Assembly (NCBI GenBank): GCA_035527275.1
Contig: DATLBA010000044.1
Location: forward strand, 1-9,385
Direction of reading: 5' to 3'
From: DATLBA01 sp035527275
Lineage (GTDB): Bacteria > Planctomycetota > Phycisphaerae > FEN-1346
DNA length: 9,385 nt
Below the pieces are notes generated by a model. The model did no database searches, was not told where the DNA came from, and worked only from the letters and a program-made list of their open reading frames with translations. Numbering within the stretch: the stretch's first letter is position 1; each line of letters starts with the position of its first letter. This document shows, in pieces, positions 7,176 to 9,385 of this stretch. Position numbers and translations under genes: made by a program.

Positions 7176-7708
7176 CGCCACCAGGCCCCCCTGCCAAAGA
7201 TCATCCGAGCGACGCCGCGAGCGCCTCCGAAAGGCCCGCCCAACTGTTTCTCTACACCGACGGCGCCTCGTCGGGCAATCCGGGGCCGGCCAGCGCGGCA
7301 GCGGTCCTCAAGGATGCCGACGGCGACACGCTCCTGGAGAAGGCCCGGGCGTTCGGGCCCGCGACGAACAACGTGGCCGAGTACCAGGCCCTGATTCTCG
7401 GCCTCCGGATGGCGGCGGAACTCAGGCCGCGGCTCCTCACGATTCGAACCGACGCCGAACTGGTCGTCCGCCAACTCGCCGGCCAGTACAAGGTCAAGGC
7501 CCCCGGCCTGAAACCGCTCTACCGCAAGGCGCGGCGGCTGCTCGAGCCGTTCGAGGCGGTGGAAATCGAACACATTTCGCGTTCGGCCAACACCGAGGCC
7601 GACAAGTTGGCCCGAAAGGCCCTCGAAAAATCCCGCCGGGTGGACGCCGAACTTCCCCCCGACGCAAGAAAGACCGCTGGACGCCGCAAGACATTCCGGC
7701 TAAAATGA
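7172..7708 (+). CDS. rnhA: Ribonuclease HI family protein
   Basis: 178 aa, ATG at 7172 overlapping the previous stop (ATGA). The frame is open further upstream, but that part lies inside the zinc-ribbon gene. After a Pro/Ala-rich 23-residue leader the RNase H fold begins. Catalytic acidic residues are all present: Asp30 in LYTDGASSGNPGP, Glu70 in NNVAEYQALILGL, Asp94 in IRTDAELVVRQL and Asp144 in NTEADKLARKAL. The type resembles the short bacterial RNase HI proteins found beside COG1579 genes (mycobacterial Rv2228c N-terminal part, Bacillus YpdQ-like) rather than E. coli RnhA, and I see no basic handle region. Expected activity is cleavage of RNA in RNA-DNA hybrids. The C-terminal 25 residues are Lys/Arg-rich and may bind nucleic acid. 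The last codons carry a probable promoter for rnpB, which starts two bases after the stop. Confidence 0.93.
   Translation: MTPPGPPAKDHPSDAASASERPAQLFLYTDGASSGNPGPASAAAVLKDADGDTLLEKARAFGPATNNVAEYQALILGLRMAAELRPRLLTIRTDAELVVRQLAGQYKVKAPGLKPLYRKARRLLEPFEAVEIEHISRSANTEADKLARKALEKSRRVDAELPPDARKTAGRRKTFRLK
7678..7706 (+). promoter_or_regulatory. Probable rnpB promoter inside the 3' end of rnhA
   Basis: TGGACG (7678-7683, four of six matches to TTGACA) and TAAAAT (7701-7706, five of six matches to TATAAT) are spaced by 17 bases. The expected start is about 7712-7714, which coincides with the predicted 5' end of RNase P RNA near 7711. The T of the -10 box at 7706 is also the first base of the rnhA TGA stop. 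Such spacing and position are unlikely to be chance, but the promoter is unproven and read-through from the upstream operon remains possible. Confidence 0.6.
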
Positions 7709-7710
7709 AT

Positions 7711-8101
7711 GAGGAGTCGGCGAGCGGGTGATGCGGCCGCTCGTCCCGACCTGTCGGGACGGGAGGAAAGTCCGAACTCCACAGGGCACGGTGGTGGCTA
7801 ACGGCCACCGGGCGAAAGCCCAGGGAAAGTGCCACAGAAATCAAACCGCCGATGGGCTCGCCACAAGCGGGTCACAGGCAAGGGTGAAACGGTGCGGTAA
7901 GAGCGCACCGCTCGCGTGGCGACACGCGGGGCACGGTAAACCCCACCGGGAGCAAGGCCAAATAGGGGGCGATGGTGTGGCCCGCACCGCTCGAGCCCCG
8001 GGTTGGCCGCACGAGTCGCTCGGCGACGGGCGACCTCAGATAAATGGCCGCGGCCCTTCGGGGTAACAGGATTCGGCTTACGTCCCGCCCGCCGGCTCTT
8101 C
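7711..8101 (+). ncRNA. rnpB: RNase P RNA, bacterial type A
   Basis: Catalytic RNA of RNase P, which matures tRNA 5' ends. Conserved regions appear in the canonical order: GGAGGAAAGTCCGAACTCC (7762-7780, P4 5' strand), CAAACCGCCGATGG near 7842-7855, GGGTGAAACGGTGCGGTAAG then AGCGCACCG (7883-7911, the P11/P12 region), GGCACGGTAAACCCCACC and AGCAAGGCCAAATAGGGG (7930-7968), and ACAGGATTCGGCTTAC (8066-8081, P4 3' strand). Helices found by complementarity: P1 7711-7728 with 8084-8101 (one A·C mismatch and two G-U pairs), P2 GCGGCC 7733-7738 with 8046-8051, and a P3 hairpin at 7743-7760. A GGT at 7974-7976 in the P15 loop fits the site that pairs with the tRNA CCA end. About 391 nt, against 377 in E. 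coli. The ends are set by the P1 helix and could be off by several bases. No mature tRNA or rnpA lies nearby. Confidence 0.97.
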
Positions 8102-8107
8102 TTTTTT
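8084..8107 (+). terminator. T-tract directly after rnpB P1 helix, possible intrinsic terminator
   Basis: The 3' strand of the rnpB P1 helix (8084-8101) is followed with no gap by six T's (8102-8107). A G+C-rich helix followed by a U-run is the form of an intrinsic terminator. The partner strand of P1 lies about 370 nt upstream, so this is not a local hairpin and its efficiency is uncertain. No better terminator follows before the opposing gene ends at 8240. Confidence 0.4.
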
Positions 8108-8239
8108 CGCGTGCGGCGAGAAAGAACTTCCCCGCGCGACGGTGGCCGCCCGGCCCTTCTGCTGCCTTTATGGGGTGCGGGCACTCGCGCCTTTCGGGCA
8201 CCCCTTCGCGCCCCTCTTTTCAGATGCGTCTGCCTCCGG

Positions 8240-9016
8240 CTATTCTGCCGCCGAGCCGCCGTTTTCCTCCTTCGCCGCGAGGAGGCGGATGTCGCGTCGC
8301 ATCCAAAGGGCCAGGAAAATCAGGACCGGCCCCACGACCAGAAAGGCGGCGCCGAAGATGAGGTATCCGACGCCCAGGCGTTCGCTGTGGGTCGCCGCAC
8401 GATCCGTGGCGGCCGACCATGCCCTGAACTTGTGACTGGTTTCCGCAGGGACTACCTTCAAGTCCCACCCCTGCTGGGTGGCGATTGGCCGACCGTCTTT
8501 CCATTCGAGTTTCTCTGCATCCTGCGCGATGAACCATTTCCGCCCGTCCGGTCCCTCGACGAGTTCGTACTTGTCACCCCGCTCGTCCTCGAAGATCGGC
8601 CCCCACCTGCCCTGGCCGGTGGTCAGTTCCGGAACCTCAGGTTCCACGGTCAGAGCAGAAACGATGCAACCAAGGCCGAACGCCGCGCACACGATCCCAA
8701 CCACCAGGGCGGGTATCCACGCCACCTTCTTGAACTTCAGGTGCGTGGCCGCTCGGGCCCGCCTGTCCCGGGGCGGGGCGGGGGGTGCCTTCGGGCCGGC
8801 TCCGGATTGGATCGCCCGAGCGATTTCTCCCGCCGCGCCGGGAGCCGCGCTCCTTTCGGCCGCCTGCCGCATCTGCGCCACGAGTTCATCCGCGCCGCTC
8901 CCGGCGGCAGGCACCGTAATCTCCTTGCTGCACTCGTCGCACGTGAATGTCTGGCCGGCCATGGACTCCTCGGCCGAATGGGCTGCCCCGCACTCACATT
9001 GAAACTCGATGGCCAC
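8240..9016 (-). CDS. Zinc-ribbon, two-transmembrane protein of unknown function
   Basis: 258 aa, GTG start at 9016 with AAGGAGG 6 bases upstream. The N-terminus is a short zinc ribbon: FQCECG and FTCDEC supply Cys7, Cys9, Cys26 and Cys29, with the usual MAGQTFTC spacing between the pairs. A low-complexity Ala/Pro/Arg linker (about 40-92) follows, then a first membrane segment (about 98-122). A soluble extracytoplasmic part (123-213) includes WGPIFEDERGDKYELVEGPDGRKWFI, and a second membrane segment (about 215-238) precedes a charged tail. The ribbon and both termini would be cytoplasmic. Such ribbon-plus-TM proteins are common in planctomycete genomes, with no assigned function that I can name. 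It is transcribed toward rnpB, convergent with it. A TAAAAT (9055-9060, minus strand) could be its -10 box, but no good -35 is seen. Coding status is firm; function is unknown. Confidence 0.85.
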   Translation of the reverse strand: MAIEFQCECGAAHSAEESMAGQTFTCDECSKEITVPAAGSGADELVAQMRQAAERSAAPGAAGEIARAIQSGAGPKAPPAPPRDRRARAATHLKFKKVAWIPALVVGIVCAAFGLGCIVSALTVEPEVPELTTGQGRWGPIFEDERGDKYELVEGPDGRKWFIAQDAEKLEWKDGRPIATQQGWDLKVVPAETSHKFRAWSAATDRAATHSERLGVGYLIFGAAFLVVGPVLIFLALWMRRDIRLLAAKEENGGSAAE

Positions 9017-9324
9017 GCGCCGCCTCCTTGCGTCCGGACGTTCGGCTTCGGCCTATTTTACGACAATCAGGCCCCCTGTCGCACACTTTTCCGGTCGAAG
9101 GGCGGCGGACCGCGACGGGGGAGTGACTCTTTTCTCCAGCGTGGTTTTGACCAGAGGGGCGGCATGCTGCTCTTGCTGTCCCGGGTGCAGGGTGGGGACA
9201 GCCCGCACCCGGGAACCCAAAATGAGCGAGATATCGAACAGGACAGAATGTTGACCGGGCGGCCCCTTCGCCCTAAACTTCAGGGCGCTCACACGATGTG
9301 GACCGGAATTGGAGTAGCGGCGCC
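9017..9324. other. Intergenic region between divergent genes, 308 bp
   Basis: No convincing gene is seen. A minus-strand open frame (9053-9385) crosses it, but its translation lacks domain features and it opposes the plus-strand promoter and gene start. The left part holds the leader and possible -10 of the zinc-ribbon gene. A GC-rich tract near 9177-9218 contains the near-repeats cccgggtgcaggg and gcacccggga, which could form a partial hairpin. The right part holds the plus-strand promoter described separately. Confidence 0.6.
9251..9279 (+). promoter_or_regulatory. Sigma70-type promoter with overlapping inverted repeat
   Basis: TTGACC (9251-9256) and TAAACT (9274-9279) have a 17-base spacer. 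Transcription would start near 9286, about 39 bases before the ATG at 9325. An inverted repeat, cgccct (9269-9274) and agggcg (9282-9287), brackets the -10 box and the probable start, which is a usual position for a repressor operator or an early transcript hairpin. The promoter is fair; the operator idea is speculative. Confidence 0.55.
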
Positions 9325-9385
9325 ATGCGCGAACCCAGCGGTCGGACACCGCTCGACCCGCAGCAAGCGGACACCGTCGAGGCAC
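9325..9385 (+). CDS. 5' fragment of a gene of unknown function, cut by the window edge
   Basis: An ATG at 9325 opens 20 codons (MREPSGRTPLDPQQADTVEA) before the sequence ends. GGAG lies about 10 bases upstream, and a 17-spaced TTGACC/TAAACT promoter lies at 9251-9279, so promoter, RBS and start are in a consistent order. The fragment is too short to assign a family. The opposing minus-strand frame over the same bases has no such support. Confidence 0.5.
   Translation, partial: MREPSGRTPLDPQQADTVEA

Noticed and set aside
7798..8201. Minus-strand frames of 109-128 codons across rnpB
   Set aside because: They lie over conserved RNase P RNA sequence and have no protein features; GC-rich structural RNA often keeps frames open by chance.
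8172..8204. Inverted repeat ggggtgc / gcacccc as a terminator between rnpB and the convergent gene
   Set aside because: The stem is only 7 bp with a 19-base loop, and there is no T-run on the minus strand. On the plus strand the T's are interrupted.
9053..9385. Minus-strand open frame of 110 codons reaching the right edge
   Set aside because: The translation has no recognisable domain and no coding-like third-position bias. It runs against a well-formed plus-strand promoter, RBS and ATG in the same bases.

Overview
The window is high-GC bacterial DNA (roughly two-thirds G+C by eye) with eight complete protein genes, one RNase P RNA gene and two partial genes at the edges. It looks like Planctomycetota or a nearby deep-branching, probably metagenome-assembled lineage. 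This placement is an inference. It rests on the zinc-ribbon-plus-membrane protein at 8240-9016, the lipoprotein PGRP-type amidase at the left edge, the non-HemE URO-D family protein, and an intergenic palindrome of the 'ccgcagag' type. No marker here fixes the phylum.

Left half (1-4329), minus strand: read in transcription order from a near-consensus promoter at 4382-4410, the genes are a LemA-family membrane protein, a 129-bp imperfect palindrome, a URO-D superfamily protein, an HtpX-like M48 membrane metalloprotease, a membrane-anchored protein with a possible degenerate HAD-like domain, and a lipoprotein N-acetylmuramoyl-L-alanine amidase. The amidase runs off the left edge and starts one base after the previous stop codon. 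LemA and M48/HtpX proteins often occur together; here the URO-D gene and the palindrome separate them. The block has a cell-envelope flavour (membrane proteostasis and peptidoglycan).

Middle (4330-6299): a divergent intergenic region carries the lemA promoter on the minus strand and a TATAAT-type promoter on the plus strand. The plus-strand promoter drives a complete UbiB/AarF/ABC1-family kinase-like protein with two C-terminal membrane segments.

Right-centre (6385-8107), plus strand: an RNA/nucleic-acid cluster. A good promoter leads to a coiled-coil zinc-ribbon protein (COG1579 type), whose stop overlaps the start of an RNase HI (ATGA). Two bases after the RNase HI stop begins a type A RNase P RNA, rnpB. 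A likely rnpB promoter lies inside the end of the RNase HI gene, with its -10 box overlapping the stop codon. The 18-position P1 helix of rnpB is followed directly by six T's and may double as the terminator.

Right end (8108-9385): a minus-strand zinc-ribbon, two-TM protein of unknown function, then 308 bp without a gene that holds a plus-strand promoter with an overlapping inverted repeat. The first 20 codons of a plus-strand gene follow and leave the window. I saw no CRISPR array, tRNA, transposase or phage gene. The least explained items are the embedded rnpB promoter with P1-terminator, the palindrome, and the degenerate HAD-like protein coupled to the amidase.
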